DNA of 64,000 bases from Sphingobium fluviale (GTDB taxonomy: Bacteria > Pseudomonadota > Alphaproteobacteria > Sphingomonadales > Sphingomonadaceae), in the NCBI RefSeq assembly GCF_004122115.1, contig NZ_SBKP01000011.1:1-64000 (forward strand), given 5' to 3'. Positions 35,101-45,618 of this stretch are shown in pieces. How positions within the stretch are numbered: position 1 is the first letter of the stretch; each line of letters starts with the position of its first letter. Below the pieces are notes generated by a model. That model saw nothing but the letters and a program-made list of their open reading frames with translations. It had not been told where the DNA came from and made no database searches. A program made the translations under genes and the position numbers.

Positions 35101-37131
35101 ATGTTTCAGGGGCAAGCTAAAATAGACCGTTTTCTGCTTCGATTGAAGCTGAACCAATCGGGCAATGTATTGGCGATTGTTGCTGCCGCGATGATCCCCG
35201 TTATTGCCATGATCGGGGGAGGCGTCGATATAAGCCGTTATTATATCACAAAGTCTCGACTGCAGAATGCCTGTGACGCTGCTGCCATGGCGGGTCGCAA
35301 ATCCATGACTGGAACGACGTGGGCTAGCGCAGATGAAACATTGGCACGCAATTTTTTCAATACCAACTTCCCGAATGGAACTCTTGGTAGCAAAAATTCC
35401 AGCATTACTTTCAATGTGAATACAGCAGGAGTTGTGACAGGCACGGCTGTCGCGACTTCTCCATCCACTATCATGGCGCTGTTTAATGTTGGCGACAAAG
35501 TCCTGAGTACAACCTGCAAAGCAGAACTTCAGCTTCCAAATAGTGACGTCATGTTCGTGCTTGATACGACTTTGTCAATGAACGAGACAAATCCAGGCGA
35601 CACACAAACCCGCATCGCTGCAATGCGGGCAGCGGTTCAAAATTTTTACACCAATCTGGAGGCAGCAAAGGCCGCAGGCACACAAGTGCGATATGGATTT
35701 GTGCCCTACTCATCCACGGTAAATGTAGGACTTCTTCTCAAGCGAGAATGGATGGTTGACCAGTGGACCTATCAAAGCCGCGTTGCAGACATAAAGGAAA
35801 CGGTGCCGGGCAATCCACAATCGCCAACAATTACAAATTCAAATAACCCCCCTTGGGTTCCTGCTGCAACAGTGACGCCTTCCACAGTCGTATCGGAGAG
35901 CTGCAATGCTCCGGCCAACATCGGCTATTCTTCGAGCAACGGATCGTGGTCTGCCTGGTCACCCGATGCTACCAGCCTGCCGCGAACGCGCACCAGAACG
36001 GAAACCCGCAACGGAACGACCTTCAGCGCCTCTCGAAACAACTCTACGGGTGTGTGCACCATTACACGCTATGATTATAACAACAGCTCACGCACAGTAA
36101 CCCAGACAGTTTCCGCCAATCCGAACGCAGGCCAAACGTCTGGAGATACATATCGCTATTGGTTCAATTACCAACCCGTCACCTACGACGTCTCTTCACT
36201 TAAGGGCAGCCTTTCAAGTGGTCTGATGGCCGGCGGAAGCTTCGTCGTTGCAAATTTCAACGCTGGATCGAACAATGCCGCGGGCACATTCCAGCCCCAG
36301 ACCATTAACTGGGGTACAACTGCCAACAACGGTTGTATCGAGGAGCGCGCTACACTGCGTCCAGACGAAACAGTCGGAACAGCATATGATCTCGACATTG
36401 ATCTTGTTCCGATTGCCGGAAACAGCGCAACACAATGGCGCCCATCCTTGCCCCGGCTTGTCTATGCACGCTCGGTAACAAACTATTATCCGACAGCACC
36501 TGCCACGATCTCCGGCTGGAGCTACACATACCCTGTGCGAACAACAACCAACTACATCACGCCGAGCAGCTATCCGTCCGACTTCGCTTCCTGCCCTACT
36601 CAGGCGCGCAAGCTCGCTGAAATTACTTCAGCCAATCTGACGACGTATCTCAATTCGCTTACCGCTTCGGGCAGAACATATCATGACGTTGGCATGCTTT
36701 GGGGCCTGCGCCTGCTTTCAGCTCAGGGGATTTTTGGCTCCGAGAATATATCTGCTCCCAACGGAGGCTCTATTGCGCGCCACGTAATATTCATGACCGA
36801 TGGGGCAACAGAGACTAACATCGCAGATTATGATGCCTATGGCCTTGCTGCACTGGATAGACGCCGGACAGCCGCACCTTCAACCACTATTCCAACTGAC
36901 TCTGGGCAAAACACGATTGTTGAGAGCAGACTTGGCCAGATATGCACGGCAGGAAAAGCGAAAGGCATAACTGTGTGGGTGATAGCCTTCGGTACGTCAT
37001 TAACCGATCTTCTGCGCGATTGTGCTACCTCTAGAAACAACCATGCTTTTCAGGCGAACAATACGACTGAACTGGAGTCTGCTTTCTCAATCATCGCTGG
37101 TGAAATTGCCCAGCTGCGCCTGACGCAATGA
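35101..37131 (+). CDS. TadG-like protein with von Willebrand A domain, copy 2
   Basis: This 676-residue paralogue of the gene at 31330 has the same order: a TadG membrane segment (GNVLAIVAAAMIPVIAMIGGGVDISR), ITKSRLQNACDAAAMAGRKSM, and an A domain opening DVMFVLDTTLSMNE near residue 150 with an intact DxTxS metal site. A long Ser/Thr/Asn-rich region follows, and TYHDVGMLWGLRLLSAQGIF plus HVIFMTDGATE close it. DNA is noticeably less GC-rich than the housekeeping genes. ATG 35101 is the only sensible start. Its stop overlaps the next start as ATGA. Surface or pilus-related function is inferred from family. Confidence 0.85.
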   Translation: MFQGQAKIDRFLLRLKLNQSGNVLAIVAAAMIPVIAMIGGGVDISRYYITKSRLQNACDAAAMAGRKSMTGTTWASADETLARNFFNTNFPNGTLGSKNSSITFNVNTAGVVTGTAVATSPSTIMALFNVGDKVLSTTCKAELQLPNSDVMFVLDTTLSMNETNPGDTQTRIAAMRAAVQNFYTNLEAAKAAGTQVRYGFVPYSSTVNVGLLLKREWMVDQWTYQSRVADIKETVPGNPQSPTITNSNNPPWVPAATVTPSTVVSESCNAPANIGYSSSNGSWSAWSPDATSLPRTRTRTETRNGTTFSASRNNSTGVCTITRYDYNNSSRTVTQTVSANPNAGQTSGDTYRYWFNYQPVTYDVSSLKGSLSSGLMAGGSFVVANFNAGSNNAAGTFQPQTINWGTTANNGCIEERATLRPDETVGTAYDLDIDLVPIAGNSATQWRPSLPRLVYARSVTNYYPTAPATISGWSYTYPVRTTTNYITPSSYPSDFASCPTQARKLAEITSANLTTYLNSLTASGRTYHDVGMLWGLRLLSAQGIFGSENISAPNGGSIARHVIFMTDGATETNIADYDAYGLAALDRRRTAAPSTTIPTDSGQNTIVESRLGQICTAGKAKGITVWVIAFGTSLTDLLRDCATSRNNHAFQANNTTELESAFSIIAGEIAQLRLTQ

Positions 37132-37751
37132 GGCGAAAGACCGACATGCTTTGTTGTAAACGCCAGTCCCAACTCATCTCAAGAAATGAGCAGGGAGCAA
37201 CCATTGTAGAGTTTGCCGCCGTGTTACCACTGCTTACAGTAATACTTCTTGGTGGGTTTGATATTGCGTATCAGCAATATGCCCAGTCAATACTGGATGG
37301 TGAAGTAGCGAAAGCTGGACGTGATAGTGCGCTTGAGTCTGCGAGTCAGACAACACGACAGACAGCGATTGATACCAAGGTACAAAACGCGGTTAGATCG
37401 GCTGTTCCAGACGCTACACTTGCATTTTCACGCAAGTCATTTTCTTCCTACATGCGTGTTGCGAGTCCCGGCGAACCATTCATTGACGCCAACAGCAACG
37501 GCCTGTGCGACAATGGTGAGGTCTATGAGGATTCCAACCGGAATGGCACACGCGATATTCAAGGCAGTGTAGACGGCTTTTCCGGAGCAAAGGATGCCAT
37601 GGTCTACACTGTCACAGCAACATATGAGCGGGTATTCCCGATGGCAAATGTTCTGGGCTGGAGTGAAAATGTCACGATAAGCTCGACTACAATGCTTAAA
37701 ATTCAGCCCTTCACCACCAAGGCAACGATACCTCAAAGGGCTTGCTCGTGA
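37128..37751 (+). CDS. TadE-like pseudopilin with calcium-loop-like insert, copy 2
   Basis: This 207-residue paralogue of the gene at 33606 has the TadE membrane segment NEQGATIVEFAAVLPLLTVILLGGFDIAYQQ, then LDGEVAKAGRDSALESASQTT. The Asp/Asn-rich loops (DANSNGLCDNGEVYEDSNRNGTRD) are kept in the same place, including the Cys. It overlaps the upstream TadG stop (ATGA) and the downstream start (GTGA). It is predicted to be an inner-membrane pseudopilin with a periplasmic domain. Confidence 0.82.
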   Translation: MRRKTDMLCCKRQSQLISRNEQGATIVEFAAVLPLLTVILLGGFDIAYQQYAQSILDGEVAKAGRDSALESASQTTRQTAIDTKVQNAVRSAVPDATLAFSRKSFSSYMRVASPGEPFIDANSNGLCDNGEVYEDSNRNGTRDIQGSVDGFSGAKDAMVYTVTATYERVFPMANVLGWSENVTISSTTMLKIQPFTTKATIPQRACS

Positions 37752-38389
37752 TTTTGCGTCGCAACCGATTGAGAAAATGCGAGTCTGGCATGGCGGCTGT
37801 TGAGTTCGCTGTAGCCGCTCCGTTTCTGCTTACGCTATTCCTTGGCGGCAGCGAGTTGACGCACAATATTATCGCTCGCAAGAAAGTAGCGGAAATTGCC
37901 CTCATGGTGGCTGATAACGCATCGCGTATGGGCGATGACACGGTCCTCACCAATAAGCCCATTACCGAAGCGGAAATCAACGAGGTTTTCCTCGGCGCCC
38001 AGCTTCAGTCTGGTTCACTGGATTTACATGCTAACGGACGCATCGTTCTCTCCAGTCTTGAACGAAACAGTGATGGTGGCCAATGGATCCACTGGCAGCG
38101 CTGTTACGGATCGGCCAGTTTCACACCCACACATGCTGAAGGAACTGGAGCAACGGGCACTGGCTTGGCGGGTTTGGGCCCTGCTGGTAATCTTGTGGCA
38201 GCGCCTGCTGGGGACGCAGTGATGTTTGTAACAGTGGTGTATGACTATACGCCTATCGTTCCGATAGGCTTTGCAAATTATACAACTCAGCGTTTCACAT
38301 CGACAGCGGCCGTCATGGTACGTGATGATCGGGACCTCGCAGGCGTTACCAATCCAATCCCGACAGCGACAGTTGCAAACTGTTCCTAG
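37748..38389 (+). CDS. TadE/TadG-like protein, copy 2
   Basis: This 213-residue paralogue of the gene at 34214 has the membrane segment SGMAAVEFAVAAPFLLTLFLGGSELTH, followed by KKVAEIALMVADNASRMG; the NASRMG stretch is identical to copy 1. VMFVTVVYDYTPIVPIGF also matches its paralogue. The GTG 37748 start overlaps the previous stop as GTGA, the same architecture as copy 1. It ends the second module and meets pdhB convergently. Confidence 0.82.
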   Translation: MILRRNRLRKCESGMAAVEFAVAAPFLLTLFLGGSELTHNIIARKKVAEIALMVADNASRMGDDTVLTNKPITEAEINEVFLGAQLQSGSLDLHANGRIVLSSLERNSDGGQWIHWQRCYGSASFTPTHAEGTGATGTGLAGLGPAGNLVAAPAGDAVMFVTVVYDYTPIVPIGFANYTTQRFTSTAAVMVRDDRDLAGVTNPIPTATVANCS

Positions 38390-38415
38390 CCCAACGGTTC
38401 TAGCGCCACAAACCT

Positions 38416-38441
38416 GAGGATATACATCTCAGCATATCCTC
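38416..38441. terminator. Hairpin between convergent TadE and pdhB genes
   Basis: GAGGATAT (38416-38423) pairs with ATATCCTC (38434-38441) around a 10-base loop. It overlaps the pdhB stop codon at 38429-38431. It may stop transcription from the Tad side. No long T-run is present. Confidence 0.45.
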
Positions 38442-39781
38442 TTAGCTGCAGCGACCACCCGCCCCGCATCTATCAGCGCAGCCTTCTCAAGATTTGCCGC
38501 GTAGGGTAGCGGCACGTCCTCGTTAGTCACGCGTTGTACTGGGGCATCAAGGTCATCGAAGCCTTTTTCCATGCAGACAGCCATGATCTCGCTCGCGATC
38601 GAACAGACGGGCCAGCCCTCTTCAACCACCACTAAGCGATTGGTTTTCTTGAGACTTTCGAGCACAGTCTGCGTATCGAGTGGGCGCAAGGTACGCAGAT
38701 CGATCACCTCGGCGCTGATGCCCTCTGCCGCCAGCGTTTCTGCCGCTTCCAACGCCAGTCCTACACCAATCGAATAGGAGACCAGGGTCACATCCGTGCC
38801 TTCGCGCATCACGCGTGCCTTGCCGATGGGGAGGACATAATCATCCAACACCGGCACGTCGAAGCTGCGGCCATACACCAGCTCGTTCTCAAGGAACACG
38901 ACCGGATCGGGGCAACGGATCGCCGCCTTGAGCAGCCCCTTGGCATCGGCTGCGTCATAGGGCGCGATGACGATGAGACCGGGCACCGCCGCATACCAGG
39001 GGGCATAGTTCTGGCTATGCTGTGCGCCCACGCGGCTTGCCGCCCCATTGGGCCCACGAAATACAACCGGGCAGCGCATCTGCCCGCCAGACATATAGTT
39101 GGTCTTGGCAGCCGAATTGATGATCTGGTCAATCGCCTGCATCGCGAAGTTAAAGGTCATGAACTCGATAACGGGCTTGAGACCCCCCATCGCCGCACCA
39201 ACGCCGACGCCGGCAAAGCCATGCTCAGTAATCGGTGTGTCAATGACGCGCCTGGGGCCGAATTCCGCAAGCAAACCCTGCGTGACCTTATAGGCGCCCT
39301 GATATTCCGCGACCTCTTCGCCCATGACGAAAACGCGATCATCGGCGCGCATCTCCTCGGCCATTGCATCACGCAGCGCCTCGCGCACAGTGAGTTTCAC
39401 CATCTCTGTTCCAGTAGGAGGGGCAGGATCAGCCACATTATGCGCAACGACTTCGGGAGCGACGGGATCAGGCTCAGGAGCATCTGCCACGGCCACGGGC
39501 GCAGATGCAACCGGTGCCTTCACCGCTGGCACTTCGCCTGCCTCACCTGCCATCACCGCGATAACCGTGCCAACTTTCACATTCTCTGTTCCGGCGGGAA
39601 TGAGCAACTGCCCCATCACACCTTCATCGACCGCCTCGAATTCCATTGTGGCCTTGTCTGTCTCAATCTCCGCCAGAAGATCACCAGACTTTACGACATC
39701 GCCCTCTTTTACCAGCCATTTCGCGAGCGTGCCCTCCTCCATGGTAGGCGATAGCGCAGGCATTTTTATCTCGATCGCCAT
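38429..39781 (-). CDS. pdhB: Pyruvate dehydrogenase E1 beta subunit with lipoyl domain
   Basis: This 450-residue protein has an N-terminal lipoyl domain ([26 protein letters not shown], lipoylated Lys in [17 protein letters not shown]). An Ala/Pro/Val-rich linker leads to the E1-beta transketolase fold ([44 protein letters not shown]). With PdhA it decarboxylates pyruvate. A lipoyl domain fused to E1 beta is typical of alphaproteobacteria. The ATG at 39781 follows the pdhA stop with a one-base gap. No E2 gene (pdhC) follows; the Tad cluster lies downstream instead. Confidence 0.96.
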   Translation of the reverse strand: MAIEIKMPALSPTMEEGTLAKWLVKEGDVVKSGDLLAEIETDKATMEFEAVDEGVMGQLLIPAGTENVKVGTVIAVMAGEAGEVPAVKAPVASAPVAVADAPEPDPVAPEVVAHNVADPAPPTGTEMVKLTVREALRDAMAEEMRADDRVFVMGEEVAEYQGAYKVTQGLLAEFGPRRVIDTPITEHGFAGVGVGAAMGGLKPVIEFMTFNFAMQAIDQIINSAAKTNYMSGGQMRCPVVFRGPNGAASRVGAQHSQNYAPWYAAVPGLIVIAPYDAADAKGLLKAAIRCPDPVVFLENELVYGRSFDVPVLDDYVLPIGKARVMREGTDVTLVSYSIGVGLALEAAETLAAEGISAEVIDLRTLRPLDTQTVLESLKKTNRLVVVEEGWPVCSIASEIMAVCMEKGFDDLDAPVQRVTNEDVPLPYAANLEKAALIDAGRVVAAAKRIC

Positions 39782-39782
39782 C

Positions 39783-40928
39783 TCAATATGCCTCCACCAG
39801 AACGTCGGTATACAATTCTTTCGCTTCTGGTTCGGCCGCCGTTTCAGCAAAATCTGCGCTGTCGTTGACGATCTTGCGGATACTCTGGTCGATGGCCTTG
39901 ATCTCGTCCTCTGTGATGCCCGCTGCGTCCATATGCTTTTTAATGCCCTCTATCGGATCGGATTTCTCTCTCATTTCCTGCACTTCCTCGCGCGAGCGGT
40001 ATTTGGCGGGGTCGGACATGGAATGGCCGCGATAGCGATAGGTTTTCATCTCCAGCAAGATCGGCCCATTGCCGCCCTGCACCCATTTCAGCGCCTCTTC
40101 AGTCGCCCCCCGCACGGAAAGAACATCCATGCCATTGACCTGAAGGCCGGGTATCCGAAAACTCTCTCCCCGGCGGAAAAGCTGATCCTCTGCCGACGAA
40201 CGATTGACCGAAGTGCCCATCGCATACTGGTTGTTTTCAATCACGAAGATGACCGGCAGCTTCCACAGCTCGGCCATGTTGAAGCTCTCGTACACCTGCC
40301 CCTGGTTAGACGCGCCATCACCGAAATAAGCGACGCATACGCCACCATCGCCCTTATATTTGTGGGCGAACCCTAGCCCTGTTCCCAACGAGACCTGCGC
40401 GCCGACAATACCATGACCGCCGAAAAATTTATGCTCGACGCTGAACATATGCATCGAACCGCCCTTGCCCTTCGATATGCCGGCGGCTCGCCCGGTGAGC
40501 TCTGCCATGATAAAGTTGGGATCGATACCATAAGCGAGCATATGACCATGATCGCGATAGCCGGTAATCACACTGTCCTTACCCGGAGTGAGAGCAGACT
40601 GAATACCAACAGCGACTGCCTCTTGCCCGATATAGAGATGACAAAATCCACCGATCAGCCCCAGACCATATAGCTGACCGGCCTTTTCCTCAAATCGACG
40701 GATGAGAACCATCTGACGATAAAATTCGAGGAGCTCTTGCTTGCTGGCCTTGTAGTCCTCAGGAAGAGCGGGACGCACAGAGGCAAGAGGCGCTTCGGGA
40801 ACAGGGGCAGAAGTAGACACGGCATTGGGCAGCGGCTTTTTTGCCGCGCGCGCTGTCGGATTTTTTGCCAAAGTAGAGACATCCTTCTTTTCGCTGGGGA
40901 GTACGGAAGGATTATAAGAGGCGCCCAT
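39783..40928 (-). CDS. pdhA: Pyruvate dehydrogenase E1 alpha subunit
   Basis: The 381-residue TPP-binding subunit of pyruvate dehydrogenase. After an Ala/Pro-rich N-terminal extension, the E1-alpha fold begins [39 protein letters not shown]. The TPP motif is [20 protein letters not shown] with the distal [11 protein letters not shown]. The phosphorylation-loop-like [20 protein letters not shown] is also seen. It catalyses oxidative decarboxylation of pyruvate to hydroxyethyl-TPP. It is followed directly by pdhB and preceded by the ftsB-like gene (92 bases). Confidence 0.97.
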   Translation of the reverse strand: MGASYNPSVLPSEKKDVSTLAKNPTARAAKKPLPNAVSTSAPVPEAPLASVRPALPEDYKASKQELLEFYRQMVLIRRFEEKAGQLYGLGLIGGFCHLYIGQEAVAVGIQSALTPGKDSVITGYRDHGHMLAYGIDPNFIMAELTGRAAGISKGKGGSMHMFSVEHKFFGGHGIVGAQVSLGTGLGFAHKYKGDGGVCVAYFGDGASNQGQVYESFNMAELWKLPVIFVIENNQYAMGTSVNRSSAEDQLFRRGESFRIPGLQVNGMDVLSVRGATEEALKWVQGGNGPILLEMKTYRYRGHSMSDPAKYRSREEVQEMREKSDPIEGIKKHMDAAGITEDEIKAIDQSIRKIVNDSADFAETAAEPEAKELYTDVLVEAY

Positions 40929-41020
40929 GGATAATCCATTAAAATGCGCGTCTTGTCACCTATATGGCTAAAAGAGGAAAAATTATCTCGCCAAAACTGG
41001 AATTATGGATGGACAGCGCC

Positions 41021-41347
41021 CTATCGCAGCGGAACTACCACCTCATCTGGATGCCCGACGTTCAGTTCCTGCCGAATCATTTCATCAGCAAGATCCGGGT
41101 CCACGTGGCGAGGGTCCAATAGCTTCACCCTGTTGAGAATACGGTCCCGTTCGGCCTGCACAATTTTAAGCTCAGCCATGCTGTCGTGAAGCTTGCTGCT
41201 GTATCCGCCCCACGCCAGCAGGCCGTTACCACCAAATATCGCATATCCGAGCAGCACCGCCACCAGCAACACCGCCATCGCGGGTCCGAAAGCCGATGAA
41301 AACAAGCTTTTAAGTTTAAGCAGATGCGCCATGGCCCTTTGAATCAC
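41021..41347 (-). CDS. ftsB: FtsB/DivIC-like septum formation initiator
   Basis: A 108-residue bitopic protein: a short basic N terminus, one membrane helix (GPAMAVLLVAVLLGYAIFG), then a coiled coil (YSSKLHDSMAELKIVQAERDRILNRVKLL) and a conserved DPRHVDPDLADEMIRQELNVGHPDEVVV end. FtsB works with FtsL and FtsQ in divisome assembly. The gene lies between eno and pdhA, as in many alphaproteobacteria. GTG 41347 has GAGGGA upstream at a good distance; ATG 41332 is the alternative start. The symbol rests on family and context. Confidence 0.85.
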   Translation of the reverse strand: MIQRAMAHLLKLKSLFSSAFGPAMAVLLVAVLLGYAIFGGNGLLAWGGYSSKLHDSMAELKIVQAERDRILNRVKLLDPRHVDPDLADEMIRQELNVGHPDEVVVPLR

Positions 41348-41373
41348 ACATGATTCCCTCGCGCAACCGAAAA

Positions 41374-41381
41374 ATGGTTAA
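41374..41381 (-). promoter_or_regulatory. CtrA-like half-site upstream of ftsB
   Basis: The reverse strand reads CGTTAACCAT here, about 27 bases upstream of the ftsB start. CtrA-type regulation of a division gene would be plausible, but a second half-site is not clear. Confidence 0.25.
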
Positions 41382-41425
41382 CGTCTGAATTTCGTCAATT
41401 GTGCGGAATACCAAGGCTGATGCGA

Positions 41426-42739
<1,314 letters not shown>

Positions 42740-42906
42740 TTATTGCGCGCCCGCTTAGCCAGAGCAGGCGGCCAAGGCAAGGTGCACCCGCGCATCACGC
42801 ATCAATTTTTGATCCTGACAGGATGAAATTCGGCAAGGGAACTGTTATCTCTCTGAAAGAGTATATATGACTTCAGACTTAGCCATAACATCGGAAGGAT
42901 ATTCCC

Positions 42907-43497
42907 ATGGCCGGAATTACAGATGCACCATCGGCTCCCAAGCGCCGGGGCCGGAAACCTAACGCAGAAAAATTGGGCAAGCAGAATACAGCCAATGCTG
43001 CCGAGCCGGGTTTCACGGAGTCGGTTCAGCTTGCCACTGCCGCTGTAAGCGCGGCAAAGAAGGCCGCGCGCGCTAAAGTGACGAGCGCCAAAACTATGGC
43101 CACCGACAAGGTTCAGGCCGCAAAAGAAACTGTCTCGGCCTTTGACTGGAAAAAGCAGGCCGAGGAAGTCACTGCGCAGGCTGGCAAGATGGCGCGAGAC
43201 ACCGCCACCACCGCAAAAACGAAAACCTCATCCGCGATGGACGGCCTTGCCAAACTTATCACGGAAACTGCGCAGACCGTCGATAGCAAGCTGGGCCCGC
43301 AATATGGCGATTATGCCCGGCAAGCGGCGAATGCCGTAGCAGGTGCCGCCAAATCGCTGGATAGCAAGGATGTCGATCAATTGCTGGGTGAAGCCCGCAA
43401 TTTTGTGCGCAAAAGCCCTGCCGTCGCAATTGGCGCGGCTGCCATAGCGGGTTATGTCCTCATGCGCCTCGCCAGAGGATCGTCTGAAGAGGATTGA
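42907..43497 (+). CDS. Ala/Lys-rich membrane-anchored protein (DUF883/ElaB-like)
   Basis: A 196-residue protein. The N terminus is basic (KRRGRKPNAEKLGKQ). Residues 30-160 are Ala/Lys/Thr-rich amphipathic helix (VQLATAAVSAAKKAARAKV). The C terminus has GEARNFVRKSPAVAIGAAAIAGYVLMRLARG, the glycine-rich helix that anchors ElaB/YqjD-type proteins. These bind ribosomes at the membrane in stationary phase in E. coli; here the role is inferred. A GGAAGGA ribosome site precedes ATG 42907. It is the first of four small genes that overlap or abut. Confidence 0.75.
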   Translation: MAGITDAPSAPKRRGRKPNAEKLGKQNTANAAEPGFTESVQLATAAVSAAKKAARAKVTSAKTMATDKVQAAKETVSAFDWKKQAEEVTAQAGKMARDTATTAKTKTSSAMDGLAKLITETAQTVDSKLGPQYGDYARQAANAVAGAAKSLDSKDVDQLLGEARNFVRKSPAVAIGAAAIAGYVLMRLARGSSEED

Positions 43498-43517
43498 GCC
43501 TTCGGAGGAAACGGGCG

Positions 43518-43955
43518 GTGAAACGCGAGCAACGATCAGGCTGGGCGCCTGAGCCTCCTGCCGAACAGGACATAACCGAAGCCAGCATTTCTGTGTCTGG
43601 CGACGACGGCCTGGATACTCCTATCGGAGAACTGGTGCGGCGGGTTGTCACCGAGGGGCGCGCATACGCCGAAACAGAATTTGCGCGGCAAAGGCTTCGC
43701 GCCCATATTGTGGGGACAGCAGGAAGGGATGCTGCACTGCTGGTTCTTGCCGCGATATTTCTGTTGTTTGGAGCAATGACGGCCCTTGTTGTTGCGTGCG
43801 TATGGATATTGGCCCCGCATTTGGGCGTAGCGGGTGCGCTGGCCGTAACAATCGCAGGCGCACTCCTCTGCATAATCGCTCTGTTGGCCGCTGCGCGCGC
43901 ACGGATGCGCCGGGCACTGCATATCGCATTAGGCAAAGAGGGTGGGCATGAGTAA
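43518..43955 (+). CDS. Putative holin-X/DUF1469 membrane protein
   Basis: A 145-residue protein with two hydrophobic helices (ALLVLAAIFLLFGAMTALVVACVWILAPHLG and AGALAVTIAGALLCIIALLAA) separated by a short loop. An N-terminal part has PIGELVRRVVTEGRAYAETEFARQRLR. This matches the Holin-X (DUF1469) pattern, which in alphaproteobacteria is not phage-derived but found with DUF883 and DUF3618 genes. The start is GTG 43518, placed nine bases after GGAGG; a TTG at 43494 is less likely. The next gene starts inside its last codons. Confidence 0.75.
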   Translation: MKREQRSGWAPEPPAEQDITEASISVSGDDGLDTPIGELVRRVVTEGRAYAETEFARQRLRAHIVGTAGRDAALLVLAAIFLLFGAMTALVVACVWILAPHLGVAGALAVTIAGALLCIIALLAAARARMRRALHIALGKEGGHE

Positions 43956-44310
43956 CGCTCCTTTGCCCAAAGAACATATGCGGGATCTTGATAGTCTGGC
44001 GGAGGAGCGCCGACGCGCATTAGAGCAGAGTGTTGCCTTGTTGCGGCGCAGAACAGCCCCCGCTCACCTCAAGGCGCGTGCCCAAAACCGGCTGCTTGAC
44101 GGCACCCTCAATCTATTGGCCCGTGCAAAGGGGACTATACGGGAAAATCCTGTCCGGACCCTGGGAATAGCCGCTTTGCTCGGAGCCATATTGGCGCGAG
44201 GACCGATAATGAAGATTGCTGCACGAGGCGCTCTGTGCGCTGCAGATTATTTTAAGAACCTATACCGTAGGCATGGCACATCAGCCAGCGAAGAGGGCAG
44301 AAATGAGTAA
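43948..44310 (+). CDS. DUF3618-like small membrane protein
   Basis: A 120-residue protein. The N-terminal half is charged helix (LPKEHMRDLDSLAEERRRALEQSVALLRRRTAP). A short hydrophobic stretch (VRTLGIAALLGAILARGPIM) follows near residue 75. Similar small proteins lie with DUF883 and holin-X genes. ATG 43948 overlaps the upstream stop by eight bases. The stop overlaps the next gene by eight bases, so the cluster is tightly coupled. Confidence 0.68.
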   Translation: MSNAPLPKEHMRDLDSLAEERRRALEQSVALLRRRTAPAHLKARAQNRLLDGTLNLLARAKGTIRENPVRTLGIAALLGAILARGPIMKIAARGALCAADYFKNLYRRHGTSASEEGRNE

Positions 44311-44611
44311 GGATATGCAAGACAATTTGCGCCGCGTTCGCACAACCACCGTCAAGAATGTCAAGCGCGCGACTTCCGGGCTTACCAAAAGCGCAAAACA
44401 GGTCCGCGCGCGCGCCAAAGCAGCGAGCGAAGGCGCCGGCGACAAGCTGGACGCTGCGAAATTGCAGGCGGACAAGGCGGCAATGGAAGCGACACGGATC
44501 ATTACCGAGCATCCTTTCGCTGCGTTAGCAGCGGCAGCCGCAGTGGGCGCTCTCGCAGCAGGCCTGCTGCCCCGTTTCATGCGAGGCAAGCGCAACCAAA
44601 CGCCTGAATAG
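44303..44611 (+). CDS. Ala-rich DUF883-like small membrane protein
   Basis: A 102-residue protein of the same style as the gene at 42907: basic helix (LRRVRTTTVKNVKRATSGLTKSAKQVRARAKAA) then a C-terminal hydrophobic helix (FAALAAAAAVGALAAGLLPRF) and a basic end. GAGGG lies upstream of ATG 44303. It may be an inner-membrane or nucleoid-associated stress protein; this is inference. It is the last of the four coupled genes. Confidence 0.7.
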   Translation: MSKDMQDNLRRVRTTTVKNVKRATSGLTKSAKQVRARAKAASEGAGDKLDAAKLQADKAAMEATRIITEHPFAALAAAAAVGALAAGLLPRFMRGKRNQTPE

Positions 44612-44655
44612 GCTATCCGGTTGATTTTGGCTTGGACGGTGCGTAAACGATTGCC

Positions 44656-44892
44656 ATGAGCAAGATGCACCTCGTCATGGGGGGGCGCGTAAGCGACCCC
44701 CGCACCCTCGATTTTGAAGATCTGGACGCCATCGATTTTGTCGGCGTTTTTCCAGACTTTGCTACTGCAGAAAAAGCATGGCGCGGCGCGGCGCAGCGTA
44801 CGGTCGACGATGCCGAGATGAAGTATGTGATCGTGCATCTGCATCGCCTGCTCGATCCCTCGACCGATCACGAGGGCGGCGACGCGCACTGA
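44656..44892 (+). CDS. DUF4170 domain protein
   Basis: A 78-residue protein of the alphaproteobacterial DUF4170 family. The core IDFVGVFPDFATAEKAWRGAAQRTVDDAEMKYVIVHLHRLLDP is well conserved. No catalytic motif or membrane segment is present. Function is unknown. It is convergent with the rhomboid gene, six bases away. Confidence 0.85.
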   Translation: MSKMHLVMGGRVSDPRTLDFEDLDAIDFVGVFPDFATAEKAWRGAAQRTVDDAEMKYVIVHLHRLLDPSTDHEGGDAH

Positions 44893-44898
44893 GGCAGA

Positions 44899-45594
44899 TC
44901 AGACCGCTTTTGGGCGCCTGCCGAACCGGATCATGAGCAAAGGGCGCGTCAACAGAAGGCCTGCCACAAAGCCGCCGACATGCGCACCGACGGCCACAGC
45001 GGCCCCGCCAGTTCCAAGCCCCATTGAGCCTGCGCTGGACGCGATCCCTATCAAAAATTGCAGGACCGTCCATCCCGCCCCCAGCCATAGCATCCGCAGG
45101 GCACTCGCAGAAAATGGCCCCCAGGCTTTCACCTCGCGGCTGCCAAACAACAGCGCATAGGCGCCGATTACCGCAGAAATTGCTCCGCTAGCGCCTATCA
45201 TCGGCACTGGCATATCCGGACCCAGCGCCCATTGCCCTGCCGCCGCCGCATAAGCGCCCGCGCCATAGAGCGTCAGTATCAAGCGGCCGCCCAGCACCTG
45301 CTCTACCTGCCGCCCACAGAACACCAGCATCAATATGTTGAAGCCCAGATGCAGCCATCCCCCGTGCAGCAATGCCGAGCTGAGCGGCGTCAGCAACACT
45401 GGCACGATTGGAATAGCAAGATCCGCCTGTGCCAGCAGGTCTGGCTGTGCGATACGGGCGGGAATGAACCCTGCCGCGTAACTCAGCGCAGCATCATAGC
45501 CGCTGATGCGAGCCACCACAAACGCAATCACAGTAACCACTGCGATCTGGCCTACCGTGCTAGCGAAAGCCGAGGATGATGTCGTTGGCCGCAT
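44899..45594 (-). CDS. Rhomboid family intramembrane serine protease
   Basis: A 231-residue membrane protein with about six helices. The catalytic Ser lies in MIGASGAISAVIGAYAL (GxSG) and the catalytic His in GAHVGGFVAGLLL. The helix-1 loop motif appears as LHGGWLHLGFNILML. This serine/histidine dyad cleaves helices within the membrane; the substrate is unknown. Start ATG 45594. It lies just downstream of greA on the same strand, 24 bases from its stop. Confidence 0.92.
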   Translation of the reverse strand: MRPTTSSSAFASTVGQIAVVTVIAFVVARISGYDAALSYAAGFIPARIAQPDLLAQADLAIPIVPVLLTPLSSALLHGGWLHLGFNILMLVFCGRQVEQVLGGRLILTLYGAGAYAAAAGQWALGPDMPVPMIGASGAISAVIGAYALLFGSREVKAWGPFSASALRMLWLGAGWTVLQFLIGIASSAGSMGLGTGGAAVAVGAHVGGFVAGLLLTRPLLMIRFGRRPKAV

Positions 45595-45618
45595 GGCACT
45601 CCGAGCTGATATCAGCTC

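Noticed and set aside
43518-43955. Prophage holin
   Set aside because: The holin-X label is a family name; no phage genes surround it and the neighbours are alphaproteobacterial small membrane proteins.
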